NCBI GenBank assembly: GCA_028280345.1
Contig: JANQLY010000004.1
Location: 186,001-250,000, forward strand
Direction of reading: 5' to 3'
DNA from: Pseudomonadales bacterium
Lineage (GTDB): Bacteria; Pseudomonadota; Gammaproteobacteria; Pseudomonadales; UBA7239
DNA: 64,000 nucleotides
Notes under the pieces: generated by a model
The model's input: the letters and a program-made list of their open reading frames with translations, nothing else
Told to the model about the DNA's origin: nothing
Databases searched by the model: none
Translations under genes and position numbers: made by a program
Part shown: positions 1 to 9,916 of the stretch, piece after piece
Position numbering within the stretch: position 1 is the stretch's first letter
Layout: every line of letters starts with the position of its first letter

Positions 1-449
1 CAGCGGGTCTGGTGTTGCAATACGGCTGGATCAATTTTGAGAGCCTTGCCCGGGAAGAGCAGTTTCGGCCCTGGTATCGTCAGGCCTGTGACGTGGCAGG
101 TTGCGAGTTGCCAGACCTGTTTAACCCGGCTTCGATCAAGAGCAAGAATCTTGTGGTTCGCTCGCACCCGGAGCATACCAATGTGCTCGTGGTCGATGCG
201 ATCCTGCAAAATGGTGCAAGTTACAAGCAGCCGTTTCCATATCTTGAGTTGTACTTTAGCGATATTGACAATTTTCCAGTGGCAAGTCGCCGCTTTACCC
301 CGGCGGAGTATCTTGCCGGTGAGCTGGCGGGTAAAAAGATCATGCCGGTGGCCAAGTCGATACATATTTCTCTGGAAATTGCCGACCCGGGTAGCGAAGC
401 GGTAAATTACCGATTGCAAATTGCCCGTAAAAACCCGCTTAAATCCTGA
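1..449 (+). CDS. DUF3426 domain protein, C-terminal part (5' end outside window)
   Basis: The reading frame is open from base 3 and ends at 449, so the N-terminus lies outside the window. The first visible residues (AGLVLQYGW) look like the end of a membrane helix. They are followed by about 140 residues typical of the DUF3426 extracytoplasmic domain, which in this family comes after an N-terminal zinc ribbon and one membrane helix. The function of the family is unknown. In pseudomonads a DUF3426 gene sits between prmA and dusB-fis, and the gene here is 11 bases upstream of dusB, which supports the call. The zinc ribbon itself cannot be seen. Confidence 0.75.
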   Translation, partial: AGLVLQYGWINFESLAREEQFRPWYRQACDVAGCELPDLFNPASIKSKNLVVRSHPEHTNVLVVDAILQNGASYKQPFPYLELYFSDIDNFPVASRRFTPAEYLAGELAGKKIMPVAKSIHISLEIADPGSEAVNYRLQIARKNPLKS

Positions 450-460
450 CTTTTGCCGCT

Positions 461-1450
461 GTGGTTACACTCGGCAATATCCTCTTACAGTCGCCTGTGT
501 TGCTTGCACCGATGGCCGGTGTGACCGATGCCTGCTTTCGCCTGCTGTGTCGGCGTTATGGAGCAGGGTTGACCACGACAGAAATGCTGACGACCAAAAC
601 CGAGTTATGGGACACGCCCAAAAGCCGTCTGCGTTTGAAAGAGTTTGATGACAGTGGCGTACGTTCTATTCAGATTGCTGGTAGTGAACCTGAGCAAATG
701 GCGGAGGCTGCCCGAGGTGTGGTGGCACATGGTGCGGAGTTGGTCGATATCAATATGGGCTGCCCGGCGAAAAAAGTTTGTAAAAAAGCAGCCGGCTCTG
801 CGTTGCTTAAAGATGAAGTCCTTGTCGCTGATATATTGCAGGCAGTAGTTGCCGCAGTCGATGTACCTGTTACGCTCAAGATGCGTACCGGGTGGAGCAC
901 TGAGCACAGAAATGCGGTAACTATCGCACGTATTGCCGAGGATGCAGGTATTGTTGGTCTGGCGGTGCATGGCCGTACCCGTGCCTGTGGCTATGGTCAT
1001 AGCGTTGAATACGATACGATCGCACGCGTTGTTGAAGCGGTAGATATACCAGTGTTTGCCAATGGTGATATTGATTCGGCGCAGAAGGCTGCACAGGTAC
1101 TCGAGAACACGGGAGCCAGTGGTGTGATGATTGGCCGAGCGGCATTTGGTCGCCCGTGGCTGTTTCGTGAGATAACACATTTTTTACAACACAATGAATT
1201 ACCCTCTGAACTTGACAACGCTGAAATCCATGCTGTTATCACAGAGCATCTTTTGATGCTACACAAATTTTATGGTGAATTTCAGGGCTTACGCATTGCT
1301 CGCAAGCACATAGGCTGGTATCTTGACGATCTTCAAATTGCCAGCAGTATGAAAAAGCATTTCAATCAACTGGAGCGAGCCAGTGACCAGTTGGATGCTG
1401 TGAATGGTTTGTTTAAAAGGTTCACAAAAAGAGGGGCGCAAGCTGCATGA
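461..1450 (+). CDS. dusB: tRNA-dihydrouridine synthase B
   Basis: This FMN-dependent enzyme reduces specific uridines in the tRNA D-loop to dihydrouridine. The 329-residue length is normal for the family. The N-terminal FMN-barrel signature APMAGVTD is at residues 16-23. The catalytic cysteine is C101 in NMGCPAKKVC. The motif HGRTRAC and the phosphate-binding segment GDIDS/GVMIGRAAFGRPW follow. The start is a GTG; the protein aligns from there with DusB proteins. Its stop overlaps the ATG of fis (ATGA), the translationally coupled dusB-fis pair known from enterobacteria and pseudomonads. Confidence 0.95.
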   Translation: MVTLGNILLQSPVLLAPMAGVTDACFRLLCRRYGAGLTTTEMLTTKTELWDTPKSRLRLKEFDDSGVRSIQIAGSEPEQMAEAARGVVAHGAELVDINMGCPAKKVCKKAAGSALLKDEVLVADILQAVVAAVDVPVTLKMRTGWSTEHRNAVTIARIAEDAGIVGLAVHGRTRACGYGHSVEYDTIARVVEAVDIPVFANGDIDSAQKAAQVLENTGASGVMIGRAAFGRPWLFREITHFLQHNELPSELDNAEIHAVITEHLLMLHKFYGEFQGLRIARKHIGWYLDDLQIASSMKKHFNQLERASDQLDAVNGLFKRFTKRGAQAA

Positions 1451-1785
1451 CTAACCCGGATTTACTTCTGGATAACAACAAAGTGTTTGATACCCAGATG
1501 GCATCAAGCCAACCGCAGACGGTGGCTATGGACAACGCAATGAACAACAATGACAGTCCCCTTACTCTGCGAGACTGTGTTGAAGAAACTCTGCATAACT
1601 ACTTTACCGATCTCGATGGTCAACCCGCTAATGATATATATGATATGGTGCTTTCTGAAATCGAAGCGCCTTTACTTGAAGTAGTGATGCGCTATACACA
1701 AAATAATCAGTGTAAGGCGGCACAAGTGCTGGGCCTTAATCGGGGAACATTGCGCAAAAAGTTAAAGCGCTATGGCTTGTTGTAG
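1447..1785 (+). CDS. fis: DNA-binding protein Fis
   Basis: Fis is a nucleoid protein that bends DNA and modulates rRNA promoters, recombination and replication. The C-terminal helix-turn-helix (NNQCKAAQVLGLNRGTLRKKLK, about residues 85-108) is nearly diagnostic. At 112 residues the protein is longer than the usual 98 or so: the extra length is an N-terminal polar, Asn/Gln-rich stretch. Internal ATGs at 1498 and 1528 are alternative starts, but the first ATG has a GAGGGGCG ribosome site and overlaps the dusB stop, so I prefer it. A clear terminator follows, so dusB-fis probably ends one transcript. Confidence 0.93.
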   Translation: MTNPDLLLDNNKVFDTQMASSQPQTVAMDNAMNNNDSPLTLRDCVEETLHNYFTDLDGQPANDIYDMVLSEIEAPLLEVVMRYTQNNQCKAAQVLGLNRGTLRKKLKRYGLL

Positions 1786-1805
1786 GATAATTTGAACAGT
1801 TATGG

Positions 1806-1829
1806 AAGGAGGCATTGGCCTCCTTTTTT
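1806..1829 (+). terminator. Rho-independent terminator after fis
   Basis: An 8-bp perfect stem (AAGGAGGC / GCCTCCTT) is followed directly by a run of T, 20 bases after the fis stop and before purH. Confidence 0.85.
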
Positions 1830-1869
1830 CGTCATAAAAACATGAGTATAGAGTCAGGCAGGTTGGGGT

Positions 1870-3474
1870 ATGACCGAATCATCACCAGTAAAAATTACAC
1901 GGGCACTTATCAGTGTATCCGATAAAGACGGGGTAGCAGAGTTCGCCCGCGAGCTCGTTGCCCTGGGCGTGGAAATTCTGTCCACCGGGGGGACGTTTCG
2001 TCTGTTACAGGAACAGGGAGTGGCGGTTACAGAGGTGTCTGATTACACCGGGTTTCCGGAGATGATGGATGGTCGAGTTAAAACCCTGCACCCGAAAATT
2101 CACGGCGGCATTCTCGGGCGTCGCGGTACTGATGATGGGGTAATGCAGGAGCATGCGATCAGCCCAATCGATATGGTGGTGGTGAATCTCTATCCATTTG
2201 CCGCTACAGTGGCGCGGGAAGATTGTGACCTGCCCATGGCGATTGAAAATATTGATATTGGCGGCCCTACTATGGTGCGCTCGGCGGCGAAAAACCATCG
2301 CGATGTAGCGATCGTGGTCAACAGTAGTGACTATGCTGCGATTCTTGATGAAATGAAAGGCAATGACGGTACGCTCGATTACACCACGCGTTTTGATCTG
2401 GCGGTAAAGGCCTTTGAACACACAGCGGCCTACGATGGCATGATTGCCAACTATCTCGGTGCTCGTGTAGAAAATGATGCTGCTGAAGGTGGGGATGCCA
2501 TCGCGGATCCGGCAGTATTTCCGCGCACATTTAACACGCAGTTTGTTAAAACCCTCGATATGCGCTACGGAGAGAATCCTCACCAGCGAGCAGCGTTCTA
2601 TGTTGAGGCAGATATCAATGAAACCAGTATTGCTACTGCGCGCCAGTTACAGGGCAAGGCGCTGTCTTACAACAATGTCGCCGATACCGATGCCGCGCTT
2701 GAGTGTGTAAAAAGCTACAGTGAGCCGGCTTGTGTCATTGTCAAACACGCTAATCCCTGTGGTGTTGCTGTGGCAGAGGACCTGCTCCAGGCCTATGAGC
2801 TGGCTTATGCCACCGATCCGGAATCGGCGTTTGGCGGGATTATTGCGTTTAACCGTGAACTCGATGGTGCAACTGCAAAGACGATTATTGATCGACAATT
2901 TGTTGAAGTCATTATTGCGCCAGCGGTGAGTCAGCAGGCGATTGATGCGGTGGCAGCGAAAGAGAATGTGCGTCTGTTGGTCTGCGGAGAGTTCGCGGCG
3001 GCGCAAGCGGCTTTTGATTACAAGCGTGTCAACGGCGGCTTGCTGGTGCAGGATCGAGACCTGGGCATGGTCGCGGAAGCAGATTTAAAAGTGGTGACAA
3101 AACGCGCGCCTACGGAAGCCGAAATGCGCGACCTGCTGTTTGCCTGGCGGGTGGCTAAATATGTGAAATCCAATGCTATTGTCTATGCAAAAAACCTGCA
3201 AACCGTTGGTGTTGGTGCCGGGCAGATGAGTCGGGTTAATTCGGCACGTATCGCGGCGATCAAGGCAGAGCATGCGGGTCTGCCGGTAGCGGGTTCGGTG
3301 ATGGCCTCCGATGCGTTTTTCCCGTTCCGCGATGGTATTGATAACGCAGCTGCCGCGGGTATTACCGCTGTGATTGAGCCCGGTGGTTCGATGCGCGATG
3401 ATGAAGTGATTGCCGCAGCGGATGAAAATGATATGGCCATGGTGTTTACCGGCATGCGCCATTTCCGGCATTAA
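1870..3474 (+). CDS. purH: Bifunctional AICAR formyltransferase / IMP cyclohydrolase
   Basis: PurH carries out the last two steps of de novo purine synthesis: formylation of AICAR and closure of FAICAR to IMP. The 534-residue length fits the family. An N-terminal MGS-like IMP cyclohydrolase domain (about 1-150) contains STGGT and [17 protein letters not shown]. The AICAR transformylase domain (about 150-534) contains the catalytic KHANPCG motif and [11 protein letters not shown]. It precedes purD by 34 bases on the same strand, the usual purHD pair. Confidence 0.97.
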   Translation: MTESSPVKITRALISVSDKDGVAEFARELVALGVEILSTGGTFRLLQEQGVAVTEVSDYTGFPEMMDGRVKTLHPKIHGGILGRRGTDDGVMQEHAISPIDMVVVNLYPFAATVAREDCDLPMAIENIDIGGPTMVRSAAKNHRDVAIVVNSSDYAAILDEMKGNDGTLDYTTRFDLAVKAFEHTAAYDGMIANYLGARVENDAAEGGDAIADPAVFPRTFNTQFVKTLDMRYGENPHQRAAFYVEADINETSIATARQLQGKALSYNNVADTDAALECVKSYSEPACVIVKHANPCGVAVAEDLLQAYELAYATDPESAFGGIIAFNRELDGATAKTIIDRQFVEVIIAPAVSQQAIDAVAAKENVRLLVCGEFAAAQAAFDYKRVNGGLLVQDRDLGMVAEADLKVVTKRAPTEAEMRDLLFAWRVAKYVKSNAIVYAKNLQTVGVGAGQMSRVNSARIAAIKAEHAGLPVAGSVMASDAFFPFRDGIDNAAAAGITAVIEPGGSMRDDEVIAAADENDMAMVFTGMRHFRH

Positions 3475-3508
3475 TTCTCAACACACTTGACGCAAAAGGT
3501 TTGCTTTA

Positions 3509-4795
3509 ATGAAAGTATTGGTAATTGGTAGCGGTGGCAGAGAGCATGCTTTGGCTTGGAAAGTTGCTCAGGCGCAACAGGTAGAAGCTGTGTATGTAGC
3601 ACCGGGCAACGCGGGCACTGCACTGGAGAACAAAGTAGAAAACGTCGCCATCGATGTGATGGCGTTTGATGAGCTGGCAGATTTTGCCAGCCAGCAGGGA
3701 GTTAATTTAACCATTGTTGGCCCCGAAGCACCGCTGGTTGATGGCATTGTGGACTTTTTCCAGCAGCGCGGTCTGGCCTGTTTTGGGCCTTCAAAAGGAG
3801 CGGCGCAACTGGAAGGGTCGAAGGCGTTTACCAAGGACTTTCTCGCTCGTCACAATATTCCAACAGCAGCCTATGAAAACTTTACCGAGCTTGAACCGGC
3901 ACTGGCTTATTTGCGCGAGCAGGGTGCGCCGATTGTGGTTAAGGCCGATGGCTTGGCAGCCGGTAAAGGTGTGATTGTGGCGGAGACACTGGAGCAGGCA
4001 GAAGCAGCGGTTACCGATATGCTGTCTGGCAATGCGTTTGGTGATGCCGGCTGTCGCGTTGTGATAGAAGAGTTTCTCGATGGCGAAGAAGCGAGCTTTA
4101 TTGTCATGGTGGACGGAAAAAATATTCTGCCGATGGCAACAAGTCAGGACCACAAACGTATTGGAGATGGTGATACAGGTCCGAATACGGGTGGCATGGG
4201 AGCCTATTCGCCGGCACCGGTTGTAACGGATGAAATTTACCAGCGCATTATGCGTGAAGTGATTGAGCCGACGGTTCAGGGTATGGCCGCAGAAGGCAAT
4301 GACTACACGGGTTTTCTCTATGCGGGTCTGATGATCATGGCAGATGGTACGCCCAAAGTTATTGAATATAACTGCCGTTTTGGTGACCCGGAGACCCAGC
4401 CGATTATGTTGCGTCTACACTCCGATCTCGCGCAGTTGTGCGAAGCAGCACTGCAGGGCCGTCTCAATGAGGTCAGCGCCGAGTGGGATAGTCGTGCTAC
4501 GGTTGGTGTGGTTATGGCAGCCGGGGGGTATCCGGGCAGTTACGACAAAGGCGATGTGATTGAAGGTTTGCCGGGCACAGAACAGGCCGATTGCAAGGTA
4601 TTTCATGCTGGAACTCGCCTCGAGGGAGAAAATGTTGTCACCAGCGGCGGGCGTGTGCTGTGTGTGACGGCGGCGGGTGATAGCGTGACAGAAGCGCAGC
4701 AAGCTGCCTATCGCCAGCTGGCTGATATTAAATGGCAGAATGTCGTGTTTCGCAAAGACATTGCATACCGTGCCATTGAACGCGAGAAAAGCTGA
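3509..4795 (+). CDS. purD: Phosphoribosylamine-glycine ligase
   Basis: PurD joins glycine to phosphoribosylamine with ATP, the second step of purine synthesis. The 428 residues show the N-terminal Rossmann-like domain (VLVIGSGGREHALAW), the central ATP-grasp domain (KADGLAAGKGV, DHKRIGDGDTGPNTGGMGAYSP) and the metal-binding segment EYNCRFGDPETQ. It forms a pair with purH. The order purH-purD-sensor kinase matches the order purH-purD-retS in Pseudomonas. Confidence 0.97.
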   Translation: MKVLVIGSGGREHALAWKVAQAQQVEAVYVAPGNAGTALENKVENVAIDVMAFDELADFASQQGVNLTIVGPEAPLVDGIVDFFQQRGLACFGPSKGAAQLEGSKAFTKDFLARHNIPTAAYENFTELEPALAYLREQGAPIVVKADGLAAGKGVIVAETLEQAEAAVTDMLSGNAFGDAGCRVVIEEFLDGEEASFIVMVDGKNILPMATSQDHKRIGDGDTGPNTGGMGAYSPAPVVTDEIYQRIMREVIEPTVQGMAAEGNDYTGFLYAGLMIMADGTPKVIEYNCRFGDPETQPIMLRLHSDLAQLCEAALQGRLNEVSAEWDSRATVGVVMAAGGYPGSYDKGDVIEGLPGTEQADCKVFHAGTRLEGENVVTSGGRVLCVTAAGDSVTEAQQAAYRQLADIKWQNVVFRKDIAYRAIEREKS

Positions 4796-4849
4796 CGTCG
4801 AGCCAAGAGACGTTTATTATGTAGCTTTACAAGGAACAGCCATAGTGTA

Positions 4850-7204
4850 ATGGTCAGAACGGTCTTCAACATAAAACAATGTTTAGCTGGATTTGCGCTG
4901 CTGTTTTTAAGTTATGTGGCAGTGGCGGCTCCGGTAGTTGAGATTACAGAAGACCGGTTTCGCATCGATTTACCTGCCTACATTGATATCCTTGAAGATC
5001 CAAACAGTGTGATGACACTGGAGGATGTCCGTTCCGAACGCTATACCCATCAGTTCTCACCATCACCATTAAGCGATTTCTATTTTGGCTATACCAGTTC
5101 GGCATACTGGTTTCGTTTTACAGTTGCCAATCAACTTGATCATGACAAACGTTTCATTTTTGAAGTCACACCGGCGGATATTGATTACATAGATTTCTAT
5201 GGTATCGACGAGCGACTTGATGAAGTGTTATTTCACAAGCGTAGTGGTTCAGCGATCAGCTTTGATCAACGTGACTATGACCACCCGCTATACTTTTTTG
5301 ATGTAGAAATTCCTGCGCATACGGTGCATACCTTTTATGTGCGTTTGAAATCGAATAAAACCGTGAATGTTCATTTGCGTTTCAGTTCCCAGCGTGAACA
5401 CTTCTTTTACAGTGGCTCACGGGACTGGTGGCAGGGCGTTATTTTTGGTGGACTGCTGTTGCTCGGCTTCTTACATATAGCACTGGCCTTTGCGTTTAAC
5501 TACAAAGGTTTTGCCTATTGCGGCTTGTTTATGCTTTCCATTCTCGTGATTCAGGGGAGCTGGAATGGTTACTTCCTGCAATTCATCAATGCCAATGCAA
5601 ATATGCTCGACAAGCAGTTGATGTTGAGTGTTTATATGAGTTGTGCCTTTGGCTTGTTGTTTACCCGCACCTATCTTGATACTCACCACCGGGCGCCACT
5701 TAGTCATCGCCTGCTTACGGTAATGATATTGCTTTCGCTGCTTGGCATGCCCTGTGCCTGGTTGCTCAGTGCCTGGATCAATGCTCTGCTGATGTCGTTT
5801 ATTGCGCTCGTGGGTATTTTCCTGATGTTTGGCCTTGCGTTGTACAGTTTTCTCGAAGGCTTTGAACCGGCTAAATACTTCCTGCTGGCGCGCACCTTGA
5901 CGATGGTAGTTATTTTGATTGCGTTGTTTTCCGCCCATGGTTTATTGCCACAGGGTTTTGTTATCAATTGGGGGCTATCGGTTTGTATCTTGTTTGAAGG
6001 ACTCGTTTTTGCCTGTGTGATGACACTGCAACAAGTGAAAAAACAACATTCAGACAGGCCTGAAGTTGTGAGTGAAGCGGGACAAAGTCAGGGGTTGGTA
6101 CCCGTATCGGCATTTTGCCATGAACTACGTACCCCGATCAGTGGTGTGTTGGGTATGTCAGAGCTGCTAATGGAAACTTCTCTGACCGACCAGCAACGCA
6201 GCCAGATGGAGACGATTCGCAATTCCGGGCGCTCTTTGCTCGATGTGGTCAACAAAATGTCTGACCTTTCCTCGCTGGAAAGCGGTGAGGTGGAAGTAGT
6301 AGAAACCTCGTTTGAGATTCTCTCGGTGGTGGAATCCTGTGTGGAGAGTTCCCGGGATTTGTCTGAACGCAGAAATATTGAACTAATTTATCAGGTGGAA
6401 GAAGCCGTTACAGGCTTTGTTAAAGGCGATCAGGACAAACTCCTGCAAGTTATGAACAACCTGATCAGCTATACGATTCGCCATATGGATGGCGGGGAAA
6501 TATTGATTTCTGTGCGTGAGGCAAGCCTTGATAATGTGCTGTTTGAAATTACCTCGGGCAAGAATACCTTTGCCCAGGACTATTCGGCAGCGCTATTTAA
6601 TTCTGATGAAGTACCGACTTCAGCAGATAACCTCAACCTGACAATAGCGCGTCAGTTTATCGGTCTTATGGGTGGGGAACTGCAGATTAATCAGCGCACA
6701 GACGGTGGCGCAAAAATTGTTTTCCAGTTGCTGTTGAAGAAACAACGCAAGGATTCCCTGCACGAAGATAATGATCGTATTTTACGCGGCAAACGTTTGA
6801 TGATCGTGGATGACAATGAAACCTGCTGCAAGATCGTGCAGCAGCAGGCGTCGCAGTGGGGTATGGATGTGATGATTGCAGGTAGTGGTAAGGAGGCTCT
6901 TGCCATCTTGCGCTCCCAGGCTAATCTGGGTTCGAGTTTTGATCTGATGCTTGTGGACTACGATATGCCGGGCATGAACGGCATAGAACTGGTGTCAAAA
7001 ATACGCCATGAAGCGGAGCTCTACCGTGCGACAGAAACTCTGATGCTGATTCTCACCGGTGTCAGCAAGATGCCGAGCCAACTTATGAGTGACAATGCTG
7101 GCATCCATAACGTGCTGTATAAACCGCTCAGTGGTAAAAGTCTGAAGTTGGCATTAATCGAAGCGTTTACCCTGAAGCAGAACGCAGAAAAAGACGATAA
7201 TTAG
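4850..7204 (+). CDS. RetS-like hybrid sensor protein with degenerate kinase domain
   Basis: This 784-residue envelope sensor has a signal sequence (1-26), a 7TMR-DISM extracellular domain (about 28-185), seven membrane helices (about 192-392), a histidine-phosphotransfer/dimerisation helix with H424 in FCHELRTP, a HATPase-like domain (about 525-630) and one receiver domain (about 648-770; D654, D655, phospho-acceptor D703, T736, K758). The ATP-binding motifs are broken: the N-box Asn is Y541, the G1 motif DTGxGI reads TSGKNT, and the G2 motif GTGLGL reads ADNLNL. Its place after purD and its architecture point to RetS, which in Pseudomonas blocks GacS by forming a complex with it. RetS of P. 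aeruginosa has two receivers; only one is seen here. That it acts as an orthologue is an inference. Confidence 0.8.
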   Translation: MVRTVFNIKQCLAGFALLFLSYVAVAAPVVEITEDRFRIDLPAYIDILEDPNSVMTLEDVRSERYTHQFSPSPLSDFYFGYTSSAYWFRFTVANQLDHDKRFIFEVTPADIDYIDFYGIDERLDEVLFHKRSGSAISFDQRDYDHPLYFFDVEIPAHTVHTFYVRLKSNKTVNVHLRFSSQREHFFYSGSRDWWQGVIFGGLLLLGFLHIALAFAFNYKGFAYCGLFMLSILVIQGSWNGYFLQFINANANMLDKQLMLSVYMSCAFGLLFTRTYLDTHHRAPLSHRLLTVMILLSLLGMPCAWLLSAWINALLMSFIALVGIFLMFGLALYSFLEGFEPAKYFLLARTLTMVVILIALFSAHGLLPQGFVINWGLSVCILFEGLVFACVMTLQQVKKQHSDRPEVVSEAGQSQGLVPVSAFCHELRTPISGVLGMSELLMETSLTDQQRSQMETIRNSGRSLLDVVNKMSDLSSLESGEVEVVETSFEILSVVESCVESSRDLSERRNIELIYQVEEAVTGFVKGDQDKLLQVMNNLISYTIRHMDGGEILISVREASLDNVLFEITSGKNTFAQDYSAALFNSDEVPTSADNLNLTIARQFIGLMGGELQINQRTDGGAKIVFQLLLKKQRKDSLHEDNDRILRGKRLMIVDDNETCCKIVQQQASQWGMDVMIAGSGKEALAILRSQANLGSSFDLMLVDYDMPGMNGIELVSKIRHEAELYRATETLMLILTGVSKMPSQLMSDNAGIHNVLYKPLSGKSLKLALIEAFTLKQNAEKDDN

Positions 7205-7215
7205 TTATCGCTTTG

Positions 7216-8706
7216 TCAGTTGGCAGAGATGGTTCTCTCGTTGGCCCACAAGCGCAGTTGCTGAATTTTTTCCGCCATCACTACTGAAATCGGACTGGTG
7301 TCATTGATCTCGTCGCAGATATGTTGTGTGCTGATCGCTTCCTCCTGGGCGTCACTGCGATACAGGGCAGACACAATGGTTTGTTCTATTTCTGCACCGG
7401 AAAATCCTTCTGACATATCAGCAAGTAACTGCAAATCCAGCGAGTCAGGGTTGATATGGCGCTTCTCGCAGTGAATTTCAAAGATATGCTTTCTCACCTC
7501 GTTATCAGGCAGGTCGACAAAAAAGATTTCATCGAGGCGCCCCTTGCGAATCAGCTCAGGAGGCAAACCGGAAATGTCGTTTGATGTTGCCACAATAAAC
7601 ACTTTGCTTTTGCGTTCTGCCATCCAGGTGAGCAAGGTACCGAGAATGCGTTGTGAGGTGCCACCATCATTATCCTGTTTTGCCAGGCCCTTTTCGATTT
7701 CGTCGAGCCACAGCACGCAGGGCGCCATCAAGTCGGCAAGCTTGATGACTTCACGTAGATTCTTTTCTGTCTCGCCGATATATTTGTTATACAGCGCGGC
7801 AGTGTCTAGACGCAGCAAGGGTAAGCCCCACATGCCCGCAACCGCCTTGGCCGCGAGACTTTTGCCGCCGCCTTGAACACCGAGCAACAAAATACCTTTT
7901 GGGGCATCGAGTGCGCCGTTACTGTCCTCGTCGTTAATAAACACCTTGCGACGTTTTTCCAGCCACTCCTTGAGGTTCTTTAAACCGCCGACATTGGAAA
8001 AATGCTCAGTGTCATATTCGAATGACAGTACACCTTCCATATCCATAAGCTGGAATTTTGCTTTATTGATCTCGGGAATATCGTTATCGAGAATTGCGCC
8101 GTCATCACTGATCAGACCGCGGGCGAGCATACGTACGTCGCCATGGGTGAGCCCTTTGAGATTGTTGACGATTTTCTGCAGCGTGATGTTGTCAGTTTTA
8201 ACCCGGGCATTGCGGTTTTCCCGTGACCACCGAGTTGCCTCTTCGCGAATAATCGTAAGAATCTGCTCATCGCTCGGTAGAGATAATTCAAAGTGCGCGC
8301 AAAAGCGTTTCAGCTCCGGAGGAATTTGAATCGCGTGGCTGAGTAAAATAATTTTGCGTGGTAAATCGTTATAAGCCAGCGCAATGTCCTTGAGCAGGCG
8401 GATCACCCGGGGGTGAGACTCGGTTAAAAACGGGTGAATGTCGCAGAGAATGAACGTGGCGGGGTTCTGGCAGCGCTTGATATGCTCCAGGGCCTCCTCC
8501 GGCTCTATAATCGCTTCGTCATTGCTTGTCGCGCTATAGCCGAGCGGACGTAGTCCATCGGTAATTGACCATACTGACATGGTACGTGTGTTCTTGATTG
8601 ATACCCGGGTGAGCAAATCGAGTACCCGGTTCTCTTCAAAGGATTCAATGATTATGAGCGGTACTTTGGATTGTAAAACCAGATTGAGGTCGTGAGCGTC
8701 TTGCAT
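7216..8706 (-). CDS. AAA family ATPase, Ycf46 type
   Basis: The 496-residue protein has an N-terminal region of about 240 residues typical of Ycf46-like ATPases, then a classic AAA module with Walker A GVQGGGKSLAAKA, Walker B VLWLDEIEKG, a second region of homology (ELIRKGRLDEIFFVDLP) and a C-terminal lid helix region. The family is found in cyanobacteria, plastids and many proteobacteria. A cyanobacterial member has been linked to carbon-uptake regulation, but no general function is established. It converges on the RetS-like gene with only 11 bases between the stops, and diverges from coq7. The role here is unknown. Confidence 0.85.
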   Translation of the reverse strand: MQDAHDLNLVLQSKVPLIIIESFEENRVLDLLTRVSIKNTRTMSVWSITDGLRPLGYSATSNDEAIIEPEEALEHIKRCQNPATFILCDIHPFLTESHPRVIRLLKDIALAYNDLPRKIILLSHAIQIPPELKRFCAHFELSLPSDEQILTIIREEATRWSRENRNARVKTDNITLQKIVNNLKGLTHGDVRMLARGLISDDGAILDNDIPEINKAKFQLMDMEGVLSFEYDTEHFSNVGGLKNLKEWLEKRRKVFINDEDSNGALDAPKGILLLGVQGGGKSLAAKAVAGMWGLPLLRLDTAALYNKYIGETEKNLREVIKLADLMAPCVLWLDEIEKGLAKQDNDGGTSQRILGTLLTWMAERKSKVFIVATSNDISGLPPELIRKGRLDEIFFVDLPDNEVRKHIFEIHCEKRHINPDSLDLQLLADMSEGFSGAEIEQTIVSALYRSDAQEEAISTQHICDEINDTSPISVVMAEKIQQLRLWANERTISAN

Positions 8707-8817
8707 GGCAATGTTGTTTTATCCGATGCGGGCTACTCTATCACTATTGCGTGAAACGAGGCAAAAGGGCGTCAATAGGAGTAGAATAGATTCTGTTTAT
8801 AGCAAGTTGTTCAGGTG

Positions 8818-9471
8818 ATGACAGTGAACAGGCATTTATCCGGACTTGATCACGTTCTGACCGGTTTTGACAAAGCACTGCGTACAATCAGTGCGAAAAA
8901 TACTGTGGCGCAGCGCAAGTCACCGGCTCGCGAGTCCGTTGCTGACGAATCAGATCTTAGCGAGCAGGAGGCAAGGCACGCTGCGGGTCTGATGCGAGTG
9001 AATCACACCGGAGAAGTGATGGCACAGGCGCTGTATCAGGGGCAAGCGCTTACGGCAAAACTGCCGACAGTCAGGGAACAAATGGAAGAAGCCGCGCGTG
9101 AGGAGGAGGATCATCTGGCCTGGTGTGAGGAGCGTTTGCAGCAACTCGACAGCCAGACCAGTGTGCTCAACCCGCTCTGGTATGGGTTGTCATTCGGTAT
9201 GGGTGCGGCGGCGGGCTTGGCTGGCGATAAATACAGCCTCGGGCTGGTAGCGGCAATTGAAGATCAGGTCTGCGAGCACTTGCAAAGCCACCTGGAGAAA
9301 CTGCCTGCGCAGGATGAAAAAAGCCGTGCGATTGTTGCGCAAATGTTGGTGGATGAGGCGCAGCATAGCCAAACGGCCCAGGCAGCCGGGGGCTTGCGTT
9401 TTCCCGAGCCGGTAAAAAAAGGTATGACGTTGCTATCGAAGCTAATGACGGAAACCAGTTACCGCGTTTAA
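8818..9471 (+). CDS. coq7: 3-demethoxyubiquinol 3-hydroxylase (Coq7 family)
   Basis: This diiron monooxygenase performs the last ring hydroxylation in ubiquinone synthesis at the inner membrane. The diiron ligands are visible: E66 in HTGEV, E96 and H99 in EEEDH, E148 in AIEDQ, and E180 and H183 in VDEAQHS. The 217-residue length is normal. The ATG at 8818 fits the Pseudomonas Coq7 N-terminus; the GTG just before it (8815) is an equally placed alternative. Coq7 near an OsmC family gene and vfr is a known pseudomonad arrangement. Confidence 0.95.
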   Translation: MTVNRHLSGLDHVLTGFDKALRTISAKNTVAQRKSPARESVADESDLSEQEARHAAGLMRVNHTGEVMAQALYQGQALTAKLPTVREQMEEAAREEEDHLAWCEERLQQLDSQTSVLNPLWYGLSFGMGAAAGLAGDKYSLGLVAAIEDQVCEHLQSHLEKLPAQDEKSRAIVAQMLVDEAQHSQTAQAAGGLRFPEPVKKGMTLLSKLMTETSYRV

Positions 9472-9493
9472 ATCGTGCTGTTATAGGTTCAGA

Positions 9494-9916
9494 TTATTCG
9501 ACAATCTCGTGGCTGTGGCTGACTTCAACCCCGGCCTTTTCCATCATAATTGAGGCGGAACAGTATTTCTCTGCGGACAGGGAGACAGCGCGTTCCACCT
9601 GTTTGGGTTTGAGGTTGTTGCCGCTGACCACAAAGTGGATATTGATTTTGGTGAACACCGATGGCACCTCATCAGCGCGCTCGGCCTCGAGGCGCGTGTG
9701 ACAGCCGGTAACATCCTGGCGGGATTTCTTGAGAATATCCACCACATCAAATGAAGCACAACCTCCCATGCCAATTAGCAGCATTTCCATCGGGCGTATG
9801 CCCATATTGCGTCCACCGTGATCCGGTGGGCCGTCCATGACCACCGAGTGGCCACTGCCGGATTCACCGAGAAACATAGCGTTGTCCACCCATTTGATTT
9901 CTGCTTTCATTGTCAT
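9494..9916 (-). CDS. OsmC family protein (YhfA-like)
   Basis: The 140-residue protein has the OsmC/Ohr fold signatures: PMEMLLIGMGGCASFDVVDIL with a conserved Cys near the middle, and a C-terminal segment AEKYCSASIMM with the second conserved Cys. The two-cysteine OsmC fold suggests thiol-dependent peroxide handling, but for the YhfA branch the substrate is not established. In E. coli yhfA neighbours crp, and here the gene is divergent from the crp/vfr homologue. It is convergent with coq7 (22 bases between stops). Confidence 0.88.
   Translation of the reverse strand: MTMKAEIKWVDNAMFLGESGSGHSVVMDGPPDHGGRNMGIRPMEMLLIGMGGCASFDVVDILKKSRQDVTGCHTRLEAERADEVPSVFTKINIHFVVSGNNLKPKQVERAVSLSAEKYCSASIMMEKAGVEVSHSHEIVE

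Noticed and set aside
605..1180. 191-codon minus-strand open frame
   Set aside because: It is antisense to dusB and arises from the codon pattern of that gene.
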